The notes beneath the pieces were generated by a model. That model had not been told where the DNA came from, did not search any database, and saw nothing but the letters and a program-made list of their open reading frames with translations. From Deltaproteobacteria bacterium (lineage in GTDB: Bacteria; Myxococcota_A; Polyangia; Polyangiales; Polyangiaceae), in assembly GCA_016875405.1 (NCBI GenBank), contig VGRJ01000004.1, positions 1 through 64,000 on the forward strand: a stretch of DNA of 64,000 nucleotides, read 5' to 3'. The position numbers and the translations under genes are program-made. Of the stretch, positions 52,378 to 61,350 are shown piece after piece. Positions within the stretch are counted from its first letter, which is position 1; each line of letters starts with the position of its first letter.

Positions 52378-53808
52378 ATGAGCGATCTCCTAGACACCCA
52401 CGACGCGACCGCCCTCGCCGCGCTCGTTCGCGCGAACGAGGTGACCCCGCTCGAGCTCGTCGACGCCGCCATCGCGCGGATCGAGGCCGAGAACCCGTGC
52501 CTCAACGCCGTCGTGACGCCGATGTTCGAGGCGGCACGTACGCGCGCCCGAGGGCCCCTCCCCGACGGCCCCTTTCGCGGCGTGCCGTTCCTCATCAAGG
52601 ACCTCGGCCCCGCCTACGCCGGTGTCCGCATGACCGGAGGCTCAACGTTCCTCGCCGAGTACGTCCCCGATTGGACGGGCGAGCTCGTGACTCGCTTCGA
52701 GGCCGCCGGGCTGGTCGTCGTCGGCAAGACCAACACGCCCGAGTTCGGCATCGTCCCGACGACCGAGTCCAAGCACCTCGGGCCGTGCAAGAATCCCTGG
52801 GACCTCTCGCGCTCGCCGGGGGGCTCGAGCGGCGGCAGCGCGGCGGCGGTCGCGGCGAGGCTGGTCCCGATGGCGCACGCGAACGACGGCGGCGGCTCGA
52901 TCCGCATCCCAGCCTCGTGTTGCGGCGTGTTCGGCTTGAAGCCCACGCGCGCACGCACGCCGGTCGGCCCGCGGCTCGGCGACATCATGAGCGGCCTCGT
53001 GTGCGATCATGCCGTGACCCGCAGCGTCCGGGACAGCGCGGCCCTCCTCGACGCGACAGACGGCCTTGACCTGGGCGGCCCGTACGTCGCACCCCCGAAA
53101 TCGCGCCCGTTCCAGGACGAGGTGGGCGCCCCGCCCGGCAAGCTCCGCGTCGCGCTCATGACCTCGAGCTCGCTCGGCACCCCGGTCGCACCAGAATGCG
53201 TGCGCGCGGCAGAAGACGCGGCCAAGCTCTGCGAAGAGCTTGGTCACGAGGTGACGCTCGCGGCGCCGAAGATCGACGGATACCTCCTCACGCAGGCGTT
53301 CATGGCCGTGTGGACGAGCGGCCTCGCGATGACGATCGCAGGGTACACGCGGCTCGTCGGGCGCGCGCCCGCCGACGACGAGCTCGAGCCCTTGACCCGC
53401 GCCTACCTCGAGATGGGACAGCGCGTGAAGGCGCACGAGTATTTGCTCGCCGTCGCGCACCTCCAACAGCTCACCCGCACCCTCGCGGCCTTCATGGCGG
53501 AGTTCGACGTGCTGCTGACGCCGGTGCTCGGCGAGCTGCCGCTGCCGCTCGGGGAGCTCGGGAGCCTCGAGCCCGGGATGGCAAGCGCGCGTGCCGCCCA
53601 GCTCGTGCCGTTCACGCCGCTCGCCAACGTGACGGGACAGCCGGCCATGAGCGTGCCGCTCGCGTGGTCGGAGGGCGGCCTCCCGGTCGGCTCACACTTC
53701 ATCGCGCGACGAGGCGAGGAGGCGACGCTCTTTCGGCTCGCGGGGCAGCTCGAGGCGGCGCGTCCGTGGGCGGACCGAAGGCCGAGCGGCGCATCGGCTC
53801 GACGCTAA
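52378..53808 (+). CDS. Amidase-signature-family hydrolase
   Basis: 476 residues from ATG 52378. The Ser-cisSer-Lys triad is visible: Lys in [15 protein letters not shown], and the Gly/Ser block [20 protein letters not shown] with the nucleophile serine region [19 protein letters not shown]. Related enzymes include 6-aminohexanoate-cyclic-dimer hydrolase and aryl amidases; GatA is excluded by the missing gatC/gatB context and divergent C terminus. The substrate is unknown. It diverges from the arginine operon; the 80-base gap holds both promoters. Its stop overlaps the convergent aminotransferase stop. Confidence 0.88.
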   Translation: MSDLLDTHDATALAALVRANEVTPLELVDAAIARIEAENPCLNAVVTPMFEAARTRARGPLPDGPFRGVPFLIKDLGPAYAGVRMTGGSTFLAEYVPDWTGELVTRFEAAGLVVVGKTNTPEFGIVPTTESKHLGPCKNPWDLSRSPGGSSGGSAAAVAARLVPMAHANDGGGSIRIPASCCGVFGLKPTRARTPVGPRLGDIMSGLVCDHAVTRSVRDSAALLDATDGLDLGGPYVAPPKSRPFQDEVGAPPGKLRVALMTSSSLGTPVAPECVRAAEDAAKLCEELGHEVTLAAPKIDGYLLTQAFMAVWTSGLAMTIAGYTRLVGRAPADDELEPLTRAYLEMGQRVKAHEYLLAVAHLQQLTRTLAAFMAEFDVLLTPVLGELPLPLGELGSLEPGMASARAAQLVPFTPLANVTGQPAMSVPLAWSEGGLPVGSHFIARRGEEATLFRLAGQLEAARPWADRRPSGASARR

Positions 53809-55556
53809 GCCCGCAGGTGCAGCGGCGGCTCGCGCGACGAGCCCGTCGCGTCGCCCCGCAGCTCGGCGCGGATCTCGCCCGGAAGCGGGAACCACCGCAG
53901 CGCCTCGAAGTCCTCCGACCGCTCGAGATCGACCGGATCGTCGTCGAGCGAAGGCCCCGCCTCTAGGATTCCGCGGACCTCGTCGAGGTACTGCCCAAGG
54001 ACCCACTCGGGCTCGCGCGCGTGGCGCGTGCGGAACTCGAGCTTGCCCGAGACGTAGCGCAAATCCGTGAGGCGCATCGCGGGCTTCGGGCGCGCGCGAC
54101 GGTGCCGAAAGAGGCCGGTGGCCGGATCGAAATGGTAGTCGGGGAGCAGCCGCCAGCCGTGCTCGGCGACGAGGTGGACCGCCTTCAGGATGAACTCGAA
54201 GGTCGCCTCCGAGATGAAGTAGTTGAAATTCACGCGGACCCAGCCGGGTTTGATTCCCTCACAGCCACGCACGATCTCGCGCTCGAACTCGCGCGAGGTC
54301 TCGAGATCGATCCCAAGCAGGCGATGACCGTAAGGCCCGGCGCACGAGCAGCCAGCTCGCGCCTGGATCCCGAGCAGATCGTTGAGGAGCGCCGCGACGT
54401 AGTTGTGGTGCAGGTAGCGCGAGCCGTGATTCACCACGAACGAGACGATCGACAGCCGCCAGGCATTTCGGTTGCCGAGGATCTGCAGGTTCGGGTTCTC
54501 TTCCCAGCTCGCGATCGCCCGCCCGATGAAGTCGTGCTCGCGCGCTCGGATCGCCTCGACGCCGACCTCTTCTTTCAGCTGAAAGACGAGTCCGGCACGA
54601 ATCGACTCGAGGATCGCGGGCGTCCCGCCTTCTTCGCGATGCTCGACGTCGGCGAGGTAGCGGTGCTCTTCGGGGTTCACGTACGCGACGGTGCCTCCAC
54701 CGGGGACCGCGGGGACGAGGTTCTTGAAGAGCGCCTTCTTGGCGACGAGGAGCCCCGGCGTGCCAGGGCCTCCGATGAACTTGTGCGGAGAGAGGAAGAC
54801 CGCGTCCTTGTAGATGAGGTGGCCGTCCTCGCCATCGTCGGCCATGTTCATCTCGATTTTGACGTAGGGTCCCGCCGCGGCGAAGTCCCAAAACGAGAGC
54901 GCCCCATGGCGGTGGAGGAGCGCCGAGACCGCGCGGGTGTTCGTACCGATGCCGGTCACGTTCGACGCAGCCGAGAAGCTCCCGATCTTGAGCGGGCGCG
55001 CGGCGTACCGCACGAGCGCCGCGTCGAGCTCCGTCAAGTTGATCTTGCCGTCGTGCCCCTCGGAGATGGTGACGACCTCGCAGATCGACTCACGCCATGG
55101 CAGCTCGTTCGAGTGGTGCTCGTAAGGGCCGATGAACACCACCGGACGCTCGTCTGCCGGGATGAGTCGCGACAGGCCGTAGCGCGCGTCGAGGTTCCTC
55201 GGCAGTCGCAGGTTCATGACATCGATTAATCGATTGATCGCGCCGGTCGCCCCGGAGCCGCAGAAGATCACCGCGTCGGACTCGTTGGCTCCGACCGCTT
55301 CGCGGACGATGGCGCGAGCGTCCTCGCGAAAGCGAGTCGTCTGCATGCCCGTCCCGGACTGCTCGGTGTGCGTGTTCGCATAGAGCGGCATCACCTCGTC
55401 CCGCAGGAAATCCTCGATGAACGTGAGCGACCTGCCCGACGCCGTGTAGTCAGCGTAGGTAACCCGGCGCGGGCCGTACGGGCCCTCGATCACCTGGTCG
55501 TCGCCGATCACGCTGTTCCGGATCGTCTCGATGAGGCGCGCCGCGTGGTCGTTCAT
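53805..55556 (-). CDS. Class-V aminotransferase-fold PLP enzyme (cysteine desulfurase-like)
   Basis: 583 residues from ATG 55556. [72 protein letters not shown], and the PLP lysine in [20 protein letters not shown] place it in the SufS/Csd superfamily. A Cys-containing active loop CSCAGPYGH is at the expected place. It is about 170 residues longer than SufS, with an extra C-terminal domain (from [19 protein letters not shown]). Substrate unknown; it diverges from the small CNCGHL gene. Confidence 0.87.
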   Translation of the reverse strand: MNDHAARLIETIRNSVIGDDQVIEGPYGPRRVTYADYTASGRSLTFIEDFLRDEVMPLYANTHTEQSGTGMQTTRFREDARAIVREAVGANESDAVIFCGSGATGAINRLIDVMNLRLPRNLDARYGLSRLIPADERPVVFIGPYEHHSNELPWRESICEVVTISEGHDGKINLTELDAALVRYAARPLKIGSFSAASNVTGIGTNTRAVSALLHRHGALSFWDFAAAGPYVKIEMNMADDGEDGHLIYKDAVFLSPHKFIGGPGTPGLLVAKKALFKNLVPAVPGGGTVAYVNPEEHRYLADVEHREEGGTPAILESIRAGLVFQLKEEVGVEAIRAREHDFIGRAIASWEENPNLQILGNRNAWRLSIVSFVVNHGSRYLHHNYVAALLNDLLGIQARAGCSCAGPYGHRLLGIDLETSREFEREIVRGCEGIKPGWVRVNFNYFISEATFEFILKAVHLVAEHGWRLLPDYHFDPATGLFRHRRARPKPAMRLTDLRYVSGKLEFRTRHAREPEWVLGQYLDEVRGILEAGPSLDDDPVDLERSEDFEALRWFPLPGEIRAELRGDATGSSREPPLHLRA

Positions 55557-55647
55557 GGAATTCGTTATACCCCCTCGGACGCGCAGGTGGCGAGGGGCGG
55601 CGCCGGGGCACGGGCGCGACCAGACCTCGCGCGCTATGTTCATGGTC

Positions 55648-56082
55648 ATGAGCACGAATCGAGTCGCCGCGCTTCGGCAGACTGCCGCCCGCCTTCGGCT
55701 GGGCGCCTCGTACCAGTGGGGACACTTCGGGGCCTGCAACTGCGGGCACCTCGCGCAGACGCTGACCCGACTCTCCCGTGAGGACATCCACCGGATCGCG
55801 GTGGAGCGCGCGCGAGACTGGGGGACGGCCGCGGTCGAGTACTGCCCGACGAGCGGCTACCCCATCGACCACGTGCTGACGCAGATCGTGAAGGCGGGGT
55901 TCTCGCTCGACGACGTGGCGCACCTCGAGGAGCTGAGCGCGCCGAGGGTGCTCGCGGAGCTCCCCGAAGGCCGCCGCCACCTGCGCCGGAACGCCCGCGA
56001 GGACGTGATCACCTACCTGCTCGCGTGGGCTGATGTCCTCGAGCGCGAGGCCGGCCTCGAACTCCCGCTCGCCGCCGAGTGA
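55648..56082 (+). CDS. Conserved hypothetical protein with CNCGH motif
   Basis: 144 residues from ATG 55648; in-frame ATGs at 55636 and 55642 also occur. It is soluble and helical, with conserved-looking YQWGHFGACNCGHLAQTLT and YCPTSGYPIDHVLTQIVKAG, and three cysteines that could bind a metal. From memory similar proteins exist in Bacteroidetes and myxobacteria without assigned function. It diverges from the class-V aminotransferase gene, with 91 bases between, possibly functional partners. Confidence 0.68.
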   Translation: MSTNRVAALRQTAARLRLGASYQWGHFGACNCGHLAQTLTRLSREDIHRIAVERARDWGTAAVEYCPTSGYPIDHVLTQIVKAGFSLDDVAHLEELSAPRVLAELPEGRRHLRRNAREDVITYLLAWADVLEREAGLELPLAAE

Positions 56083-56149
56083 GAGCGGCCCCTCTGGCGT
56101 TCGCCGCGCCGGTCACACTTCGGCCCGGTCGGGCGACGTATCGCTCGGA

Positions 56150-57145
56150 ATGAACGCTCCCCCACCACTTGACGTCGAACCGTGCGAGCCTGGGGATACC
56201 GTGGACGTGCGCGCGCGCTCTCGTGCCCTGCTCGGCTCGACCGAGGTGAGGCTGCTCCTCGAGGGCCTCGTGCGGCGCAAGGTCCCCGCGAGCGAGGTCG
56301 ACGACCTCGTGCAGACAGTGCTGTGCGAGGCGCTCGCGAGCGAGCGCTTCCCCGAGGAGGACGAGGCGCTCCGCAAGTGGGTCGTCGGCATCGCCCGGCA
56401 CAAAATCGCCGATCATCACCGAAGGACCGTCCATCGGCGCACCATCGAGCTTGACGACGAGCACCCGGATCTCGACGCGAGGGACGTGCAAGCGACCTCC
56501 TCGCGCGATCTCGCTCGCTGGGCCGACGAGCAGGTAGGTGACGACGCGACCGCGAAGCGCACCCTCGAGTGGATGGCGCGCGAGGGCGAAGGGGAGACGC
56601 TCGCCCACATCGCGGCCGAGGCGGAGTTGCCGCCCGATCAGGTGAGGCAGCGTGTCTCCCGGCTCCGTCGCTGGATGCGAAAGCGTTGGGCGCGCGAGCT
56701 CGCCGCGGCGGTGGCGCTGGTCGGCGTCGCCCTCTTCGTGTGGTGGCGCACGCGCGACCAATCGCCGGTCGCGCCATTCACACCGGTGTTCGAGACGCCA
56801 TCCGCTCGCCCGCCGGAGCGACCTGCAGGAGAGGTGCCCTCGGCGACGACGTCCGAGGTCGCGCCGCCGGTCAGCGCGGCCCCGTCGGCGAGCGAGGCGC
56901 CGCCGGCCCCGCAGCCCGAGAGCGCGCGACCCGAGAAGCCGCAACCGGAGACAGCGCGCCCCAACAAGCCTCAGCCGAAGACGCCTCCACGTTCGCCGCG
57001 AACGAAGCGCCTCCCCAAGGAAGCACCGCCGAACCTGCCGCTCGACAAGAAGGGCCGGTACGATGAAGCACCCCAGCAGCGAAAGAACGACGTCGAGCCC
57101 AAGCGTCGAGCGATGAAGGATCGCTTCGACACGCCGGCGCTCTGA
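56150..57145 (+). CDS. Membrane-tethered sigma-70-family (ECF-like) factor
   Basis: 331 residues from ATG 56150. Region 2-like helices at about 36-93 (VPASEVDDLVQTVLCEALAS, ALRKWVVGIARHKIADHHRR) and region 4-like helix-turn-helix at about 135-178 (ETLAHIAAEAELPPDQVRQR, VSRLRRWMRKRW). One membrane helix follows directly (ELAAAVALVGVALFVWWR, about 184-199), and then about 130 residues rich in Pro, Glu, Lys and Arg. The sigma domain would be on the inner face and the tail outside. It is followed 19 bases later by a lipoprotein gene. Confidence 0.78.
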   Translation: MNAPPPLDVEPCEPGDTVDVRARSRALLGSTEVRLLLEGLVRRKVPASEVDDLVQTVLCEALASERFPEEDEALRKWVVGIARHKIADHHRRTVHRRTIELDDEHPDLDARDVQATSSRDLARWADEQVGDDATAKRTLEWMAREGEGETLAHIAAEAELPPDQVRQRVSRLRRWMRKRWARELAAAVALVGVALFVWWRTRDQSPVAPFTPVFETPSARPPERPAGEVPSATTSEVAPPVSAAPSASEAPPAPQPESARPEKPQPETARPNKPQPKTPPRSPRTKRLPKEAPPNLPLDKKGRYDEAPQQRKNDVEPKRRAMKDRFDTPAL

Positions 57146-57164
57146 AGCCTACCGAGCCGACCCC

Positions 57165-57803
57165 GTGATGCCCCATTACCTCCGACCGATCGCGCCCTGC
57201 CTCCTCCTCGCCCTCGCATCTTGCGTTGAGCCACCGCACGCGTCCGCTCCCCCGCCTCCCGCGCCGACGGCCCGACCTCGCGTATCGTCGGGGACGGCGC
57301 TCGAGCGCTACCTGCCGCTCATCGATGGGCAGCTCTACCAGTACGAGTTCGAGACCGGAGATGGCCAGCGCGGGCTCCTCTCGGCGCGCATTCAGCGAGC
57401 CGACGCGCGCCGCGGCGCCTGGCTCCTCCCCGGTGGCGGGAACGTCTTCGTCTACGCCGAGGACGGCGTGATGAGCGAGGGCAGCGATGCGGCCACGTAC
57501 CTCCTGAAGGCGCCACTCACCGTTGGGAATCGCTGGCCGGGGGCTCAGGGCAGCGTCGTCGATATCCGACGCCTCGATGTCACCGTCACGGTCCCCGCGG
57601 GGACCTTCTCCGGCTGCGTGGAGACGCACGAGGCGCGGGGCGGTGACATCCCGCGGTCGGTCGTCGCGACCTTCTGTCCAGACGTGGGGATGGTGTCGCG
57701 CGCCGTTACGAGCGGCCCGAAGCGTGAGACCCTCACGCTGAAGAGCTTTGGAGATCCGGTCGATCTCGGGCCTGACGGCGTGCGCGTCGTGCGCGAGGAT
57801 TGA
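57165..57803 (+). CDS. Hypothetical lipoprotein downstream of the sigma factor
   Basis: 212 residues from GTG 57165 or ATG 57168. The leader YLRPIAPCLLLALASCVEPP gives a clear lipobox (LASC). The mature domain is all-beta: YLPLIDGQLYQYEFETGDGQ, TVTVPAGTFSGCVETHEARG with a conserved-looking P-A-G-T-F-x-x-C pattern, as seen in some exported domains of unknown function. It probably shares a transcript with the tethered sigma factor and could be its target or sensor partner. Confidence 0.7.
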   Translation: MMPHYLRPIAPCLLLALASCVEPPHASAPPPPAPTARPRVSSGTALERYLPLIDGQLYQYEFETGDGQRGLLSARIQRADARRGAWLLPGGGNVFVYAEDGVMSEGSDAATYLLKAPLTVGNRWPGAQGSVVDIRRLDVTVTVPAGTFSGCVETHEARGGDIPRSVVATFCPDVGMVSRAVTSGPKRETLTLKSFGDPVDLGPDGVRVVRED

Positions 57804-57827
57804 CGGTAGGGACGCCTGAGTTACCCC

Positions 57828-58436
57828 ATGACGGAGTCGATGAGCACTCACTCGATCGACGAGCTTCACCGTGAAGTCGACCGTCGGGCTGCCGAGGTCG
57901 CGCGCCTTAACGAGGGTCGGCTTCAATGCCGTCGTGGCTGCTCGGGCTGTTGCGTCGACGACCTCACGGTCTTCGAGGTCGAGGCCACCATCCTCCGCGC
58001 GCGGCATGCCGAGCTGCTCGCGTTCGGGGCTCCCCACCCCGAGGGCGCCTGCGCGTTCCTCGACGCCGGGGGCTCGTGCCGGATCTACCCGGACCGCCCG
58101 TACGTCTGCCGGACGCAAGGCCTGCCGCTTCGCTGGCTCGACGAGGACCGGAGCGCCGAGTGCCGCGACGTCTGCGAGCTGAACGACGCTCCGATCGAGG
58201 GTGAATGGCCCACGATCCTCGAGCTACCCGAGGAGGCCTGCTTTACCCTCGGAGAGCCGGAGACACGCCTCCAAGCGCTGCAGCGAGCGCTGTCGGTCGA
58301 TGACCCACTCGGAAGAGTAAGGCTCCGCGATTTGTTCGAGCGCCCCGTTGGGTCGCCCCGTTTAACGGATGAACCCACTGATCCGACAACTTCTTCGACA
58401 GCGACAGCTTGTTCGAAAGCCAACGTTATCCGGTAA
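57828..58436 (+). CDS. YkgJ-family cysteine cluster protein
   Basis: 202 residues. The YkgJ/UPF0153 pattern is present: LQCRRGCSGCCVDDLTVFEV, GACAFLDAGGSCRIYPDRPY and VCRTQGLPL, giving the conserved CxxxCxxCC...C...C...C set thought to bind zinc or iron. Members are cytoplasmic and of unknown function. The last 25 residues (after SPRLTDEP) come from DNA with lower GC than the body and look unlike the family, so the natural end may be earlier or altered by a frameshift. Confidence 0.85.
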   Translation: MTESMSTHSIDELHREVDRRAAEVARLNEGRLQCRRGCSGCCVDDLTVFEVEATILRARHAELLAFGAPHPEGACAFLDAGGSCRIYPDRPYVCRTQGLPLRWLDEDRSAECRDVCELNDAPIEGEWPTILELPEEACFTLGEPETRLQALQRALSVDDPLGRVRLRDLFERPVGSPRLTDEPTDPTTSSTATACSKANVIR

Positions 58437-58548
58437 ATTTAATAATAGTCAAGCCAAGGTCTAACGCTTGTGGTATTCTAAAGTCTAGTCAAACCGTGAT
58501 GCGCCCGAAGGGGAGCCGCGCGGTCGACCAGCAACGAGAGAGGTTTTT
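58437..58548. other. Comparatively A+T-rich intergenic region
   Basis: 112 bases, clearly less GC-rich than its surroundings in the first 65, with a -10-like TATTCT at 58474-58479. I find no matching -35. It likely holds the promoter of the AT-hook gene that follows. Confidence 0.45.
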
Positions 58549-58929
58549 GTGTCCAAGAAGCGAAGCTCGTCGAAGAACCCGGAGTTTGGCGCGAAGGCGG
58601 CGTTCATCCGATCCATGCCCACCACCATGACCGCGAAGGATGTGGTCGCGGAGGCTCAAAAGCAGGGCCTCAAAATCACCGAGGGGCATGTGTACAACCT
58701 ACGCTCGTCATCGACGAAGAAGCCGAAGAGTGGCGCGACCACCCTCAGCGTGAGCAATGGCGGCGCGCCGGTGAAGCGCGGCCCCGGTCGTCCCCCGAAG
58801 GTCGCGCGCCCGACGACGACGTCGTCGACCTCGGACGAGGGTGCGCTCCGCCGCGCCATCGCGGAGCTCGGGCTCACTCGAGCTCGCGCCGTGTTCGCCG
58901 AGGTCGAGTCGGCGTTCGTCGGTCACTGA
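58549..58929 (+). CDS. Small basic DNA-binding-like protein with an AT-hook
   Basis: 126 residues from GTG 58549 with GAGAGAGG upstream. A winged-helix-like N-terminal region (AAFIRSMPTTMTAKDVVAEA, KQGLKITEGHVYNLRSS) is followed by a basic linker with PVKRGPGRPPKVA, a classic AT-hook core (GRP), and a C-terminal helix (LRRAIAELGLTRARAVFAEV). It is probably a nucleoid-associated or regulatory DNA-binding protein. Its own upstream region is one of the few A+T-rich spots in the window. Confidence 0.75.
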   Translation: MSKKRSSSKNPEFGAKAAFIRSMPTTMTAKDVVAEAQKQGLKITEGHVYNLRSSSTKKPKSGATTLSVSNGGAPVKRGPGRPPKVARPTTTSSTSDEGALRRAIAELGLTRARAVFAEVESAFVGH

Positions 58930-59061
58930 CCTGAACACGGCGCACCGGCCCGACCGGTCGCCGGCCTCGTCGCCCCGCCGCGGTACGCTCCGCAGGCGGG
59001 GCGCGCTCATTTCGAGCCACCGACGTTGCAGGCCCCCTGCGGCACCGCTAGCTTCCGAGCC

Positions 59062-59388
59062 ATGAGCGACAAGCCCGCCTCCGCCGACGTCCCGTCCGCA
59101 GCCCCCGCCGCGCCGTCGCGCACCGTGCAGTGTGTGAAGCTCGGCAAGACCCTCGAGGGCCTCCCGAAGCCACCCTTGAAGGGCGACCTCGGGCAGCGCG
59201 TCTTCGAGCAGGTGTCGCGCGACGCATGGCGCATGTGGCTCGAGCACTCGAAGATGCTGATCAACGAGTACCGCCTCGACCTCATGAGCGAGTCGGGGCA
59301 GCGCGTCTGGATGGCCGAGCTCGAGAAATACTTTTGGGGTGACGGCTCCGCGCTCCCGCCCGAGTTCCAGCCCGTGGCCAAGCCCTGA
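59062..59388 (+). CDS. yggX: Fe(2+)-trafficking protein YggX family
   Basis: 108 residues from ATG 59062. From residue 20 the sequence matches YggX: TVQCVKLGKTLEGLPKPPLK with the conserved Cys, GDLGQRVFEQVSRDAWRMWL, EHSKMLINEYRLDLMSESG. A 19-residue Ala/Pro-rich extension precedes it. YggX proteins protect iron-sulphur clusters from oxidation and help move iron. It is five bases upstream of the PilZ gene. Confidence 0.93.
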   Translation: MSDKPASADVPSAAPAAPSRTVQCVKLGKTLEGLPKPPLKGDLGQRVFEQVSRDAWRMWLEHSKMLINEYRLDLMSESGQRVWMAELEKYFWGDGSALPPEFQPVAKP

Positions 59389-59393
59389 CCGAG

Positions 59394-59879
59394 ATGACCG
59401 CCGACGCGAGGCTCCACCCGCGCGCTCAGGCGTCGATCCAGGTCGAGTTCCAGTTCGGCGGCACGAGCGGCGTCGGGACCACGAACGACGTGAGCGAGGG
59501 GGGGATCTTCCTCGAGACCGACGTGGTCGCCGAGACGGGCTCGCGCATCTACCTGCGCCTTTACCTCCCGAGTGACGAGTCGGTCGCTGCCCTGGAGATC
59601 GTCGGCATCGTCCGACGGAGCAGCAGTGGCGACGGCGCCGCACCCGGAGGCATGGGGATCCGGTTCGAGATCGCTCACGCCAAGACGAGGGGCGCGCTCG
59701 GCGAGTTCATCGGTGCGATCACCCTTGATCCCGCTGCGCCACGCGAGTCGGCCCTGCCGCCGCGGCCGCGCCTCCCCTCGAACGCCGAAGAGCGCGCGAG
59801 CGAGTCGTCAGGAGGCCTCTGGGTCTGGGGCCTAGGGCTCACGCTCGTGGTGCTCGCGGTGTTGCGGCTCTACCTATGA
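59394..59879 (+). CDS. PilZ-domain protein with a C-terminal membrane helix
   Basis: 161 residues. The PilZ domain (about 5-105) has HPRAQASIQVEFQFG and the D/N-x-S-x-x-G motif as NDVSEGGIFLET; the RxxxR part is present only as RLHPRAQ, so c-di-GMP binding is uncertain. A linker leads to a single helix at the very end (GLWVWGLGLTLVVLAVLRLY). It would place a PilZ domain at the inner membrane surface. It is 10 bases before the transporter gene. Confidence 0.85.
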   Translation: MTADARLHPRAQASIQVEFQFGGTSGVGTTNDVSEGGIFLETDVVAETGSRIYLRLYLPSDESVAALEIVGIVRRSSSGDGAAPGGMGIRFEIAHAKTRGALGEFIGAITLDPAAPRESALPPRPRLPSNAEERASESSGGLWVWGLGLTLVVLAVLRLYL

Positions 59880-59889
59880 GGAGCCCACG

Positions 59890-61350
59890 ATGACCGACGC
59901 TCGCGATGTCACGGCGCGAGCGCCCGCCGCGCGCCACCCGGCCCAACTGTGGATCGCGAGCACTTACTTCGCGGAGGGTTATCCGTACTCGATCGTCAAC
60001 AACCTCGCCGAGGTGGTGTTCGCGAGCCTCGGCGCGAGCCTCGGCGCGGTTGGGCTCACCTCCCTCTTCCACCTGCCGTGGAACTTGAAGTTCCTCTGGG
60101 CACCGTTCGTCGACGCCTACGGCACCAAGCGCCGCTGGCTGCTCGGCATCGAGGTCGGCCTCGTGGCGATGCTCGTCGCGGCGGCCTTCGCGTCGTCGTC
60201 CGCGGCGAGCGTGCCCGCCCTGTCGATCGCCTTCATCGCCCTCGCGCTCTTGTCGGCGACCCACGACGTCGCGATCGACGGCTTCTACCTCACCGCCCTC
60301 GACGAGTCCGAGCAGTCGCGGTTCGTCGGCCTCCGGCAGCTCTCGTACAAGCTCGCGAACCTGCTCGTCCGGGGGCCGGCGATCGTGCTCGCCGGCCTCG
60401 TGGGGTGGCGCCTCGGCATGCTCGCGCTCGCGGCGCTCATGGGAGCGGTAACGCTCGCCCACGTCGCGCTCCTCCCCCGTGACGAGGTCGAGCGACGGAG
60501 CTTCGGTGAGCTCGCGCGCTGGCTCCTGCGGCCGCGCGTGGCCGGCGCCGCCACCCTGCTCGGTGGGCTCGCCGTCGGGCTCCGCAGCGCGTGGCCTCGC
60601 GTCGCTTCGACGCCCATCGGCCGTGTCCCGATGGAGGCGTACCTCGCGCTCGCCCTCGGCGTGAGCCTCGTGTGGCTGCGGGCTCGGCGGTCGACGTCGA
60701 AGCCTGCCGAATCGCCCTACCGCGCGGCCTTCAGCGGCTTCCTCGCGCAGCCTCGAGCCTGGGTCATCCTCGCGTTCGTGCTCTTGTTCCGAACGGGCGA
60801 GTCGTTCTTGCAGAAGATGAAGTGGCCGTTCCTCCGCGACGCGCTCCACCTGTCGCTCGCCGAGTACGGGATCGCCAACGGGACCTTCGGGGTCGCGGCA
60901 TCGTTCGCGGGCACCTTGCTCGGAGGCTTCTTGATCTCGCGTCACGGACTCCGCCGCTGGATCTGGCCGTTCGTGGTCGCGCAGAACGGCCTGCACCTCT
61001 TGTATGTGTGGCTCGCCGCATACGCCGCGAGGGGCGCCGTCAGCCTCTCGACGATCACCGCCGTGATCTGCGTCGAGCATGTCGGCGAGGGGCTCGGCAC
61101 CGCCGTGTTCACGGTGTTCCTCATGCGCTGCTGCGATCCTGAGCACCGCGCGGCGCATATGGCGATCGTCACGGCGCTGATGAGCATCGGCTTCACCGTC
61201 GCGGGCATGGCGAGCGGCTACCTCGCGGAGGCGCTCGGGTTCGTGCGCTACTTCGGCTTCACCTTCGTCGTCACCATCCCGTCGATGGCGCTCATCGTGG
61301 TGCTGCCCTACCTCGACGGACGCAGCGTCACCCGAGCCCCCGCTCACTGA
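59890..61350 (+). CDS. AmpG-like MFS transporter (PAT family)
   Basis: 486 residues with about 12 membrane helices and GAGGAG nine bases before the ATG. The AmpG-type landmarks are FAEGYPYSIVNNLAEVVFAS, LFHLPWNLKFLWAPFVDAYG, LLSATHDVAIDGFYLTAL and RFVGLRQLSYKLANLL. AmpG brings anhydromuropeptides into the cell for recycling; the family also includes acetyl-CoA transporters. No AmpD/AmpR is nearby, though a peptidoglycan amidase is in the window. Substrate therefore probable, not proven. Its end overlaps the convergent thpR gene by 23 bases. Confidence 0.82.
   Translation: MTDARDVTARAPAARHPAQLWIASTYFAEGYPYSIVNNLAEVVFASLGASLGAVGLTSLFHLPWNLKFLWAPFVDAYGTKRRWLLGIEVGLVAMLVAAAFASSSAASVPALSIAFIALALLSATHDVAIDGFYLTALDESEQSRFVGLRQLSYKLANLLVRGPAIVLAGLVGWRLGMLALAALMGAVTLAHVALLPRDEVERRSFGELARWLLRPRVAGAATLLGGLAVGLRSAWPRVASTPIGRVPMEAYLALALGVSLVWLRARRSTSKPAESPYRAAFSGFLAQPRAWVILAFVLLFRTGESFLQKMKWPFLRDALHLSLAEYGIANGTFGVAASFAGTLLGGFLISRHGLRRWIWPFVVAQNGLHLLYVWLAAYAARGAVSLSTITAVICVEHVGEGLGTAVFTVFLMRCCDPEHRAAHMAIVTALMSIGFTVAGMASGYLAEALGFVRYFGFTFVVTIPSMALIVVLPYLDGRSVTRAPAH

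Noticed and set aside
52378-53808. GatA subunit of the tRNA amidotransferase
   Set aside because: No gatB or gatC nearby and the C-terminal half differs; a general amidase is the safer call.
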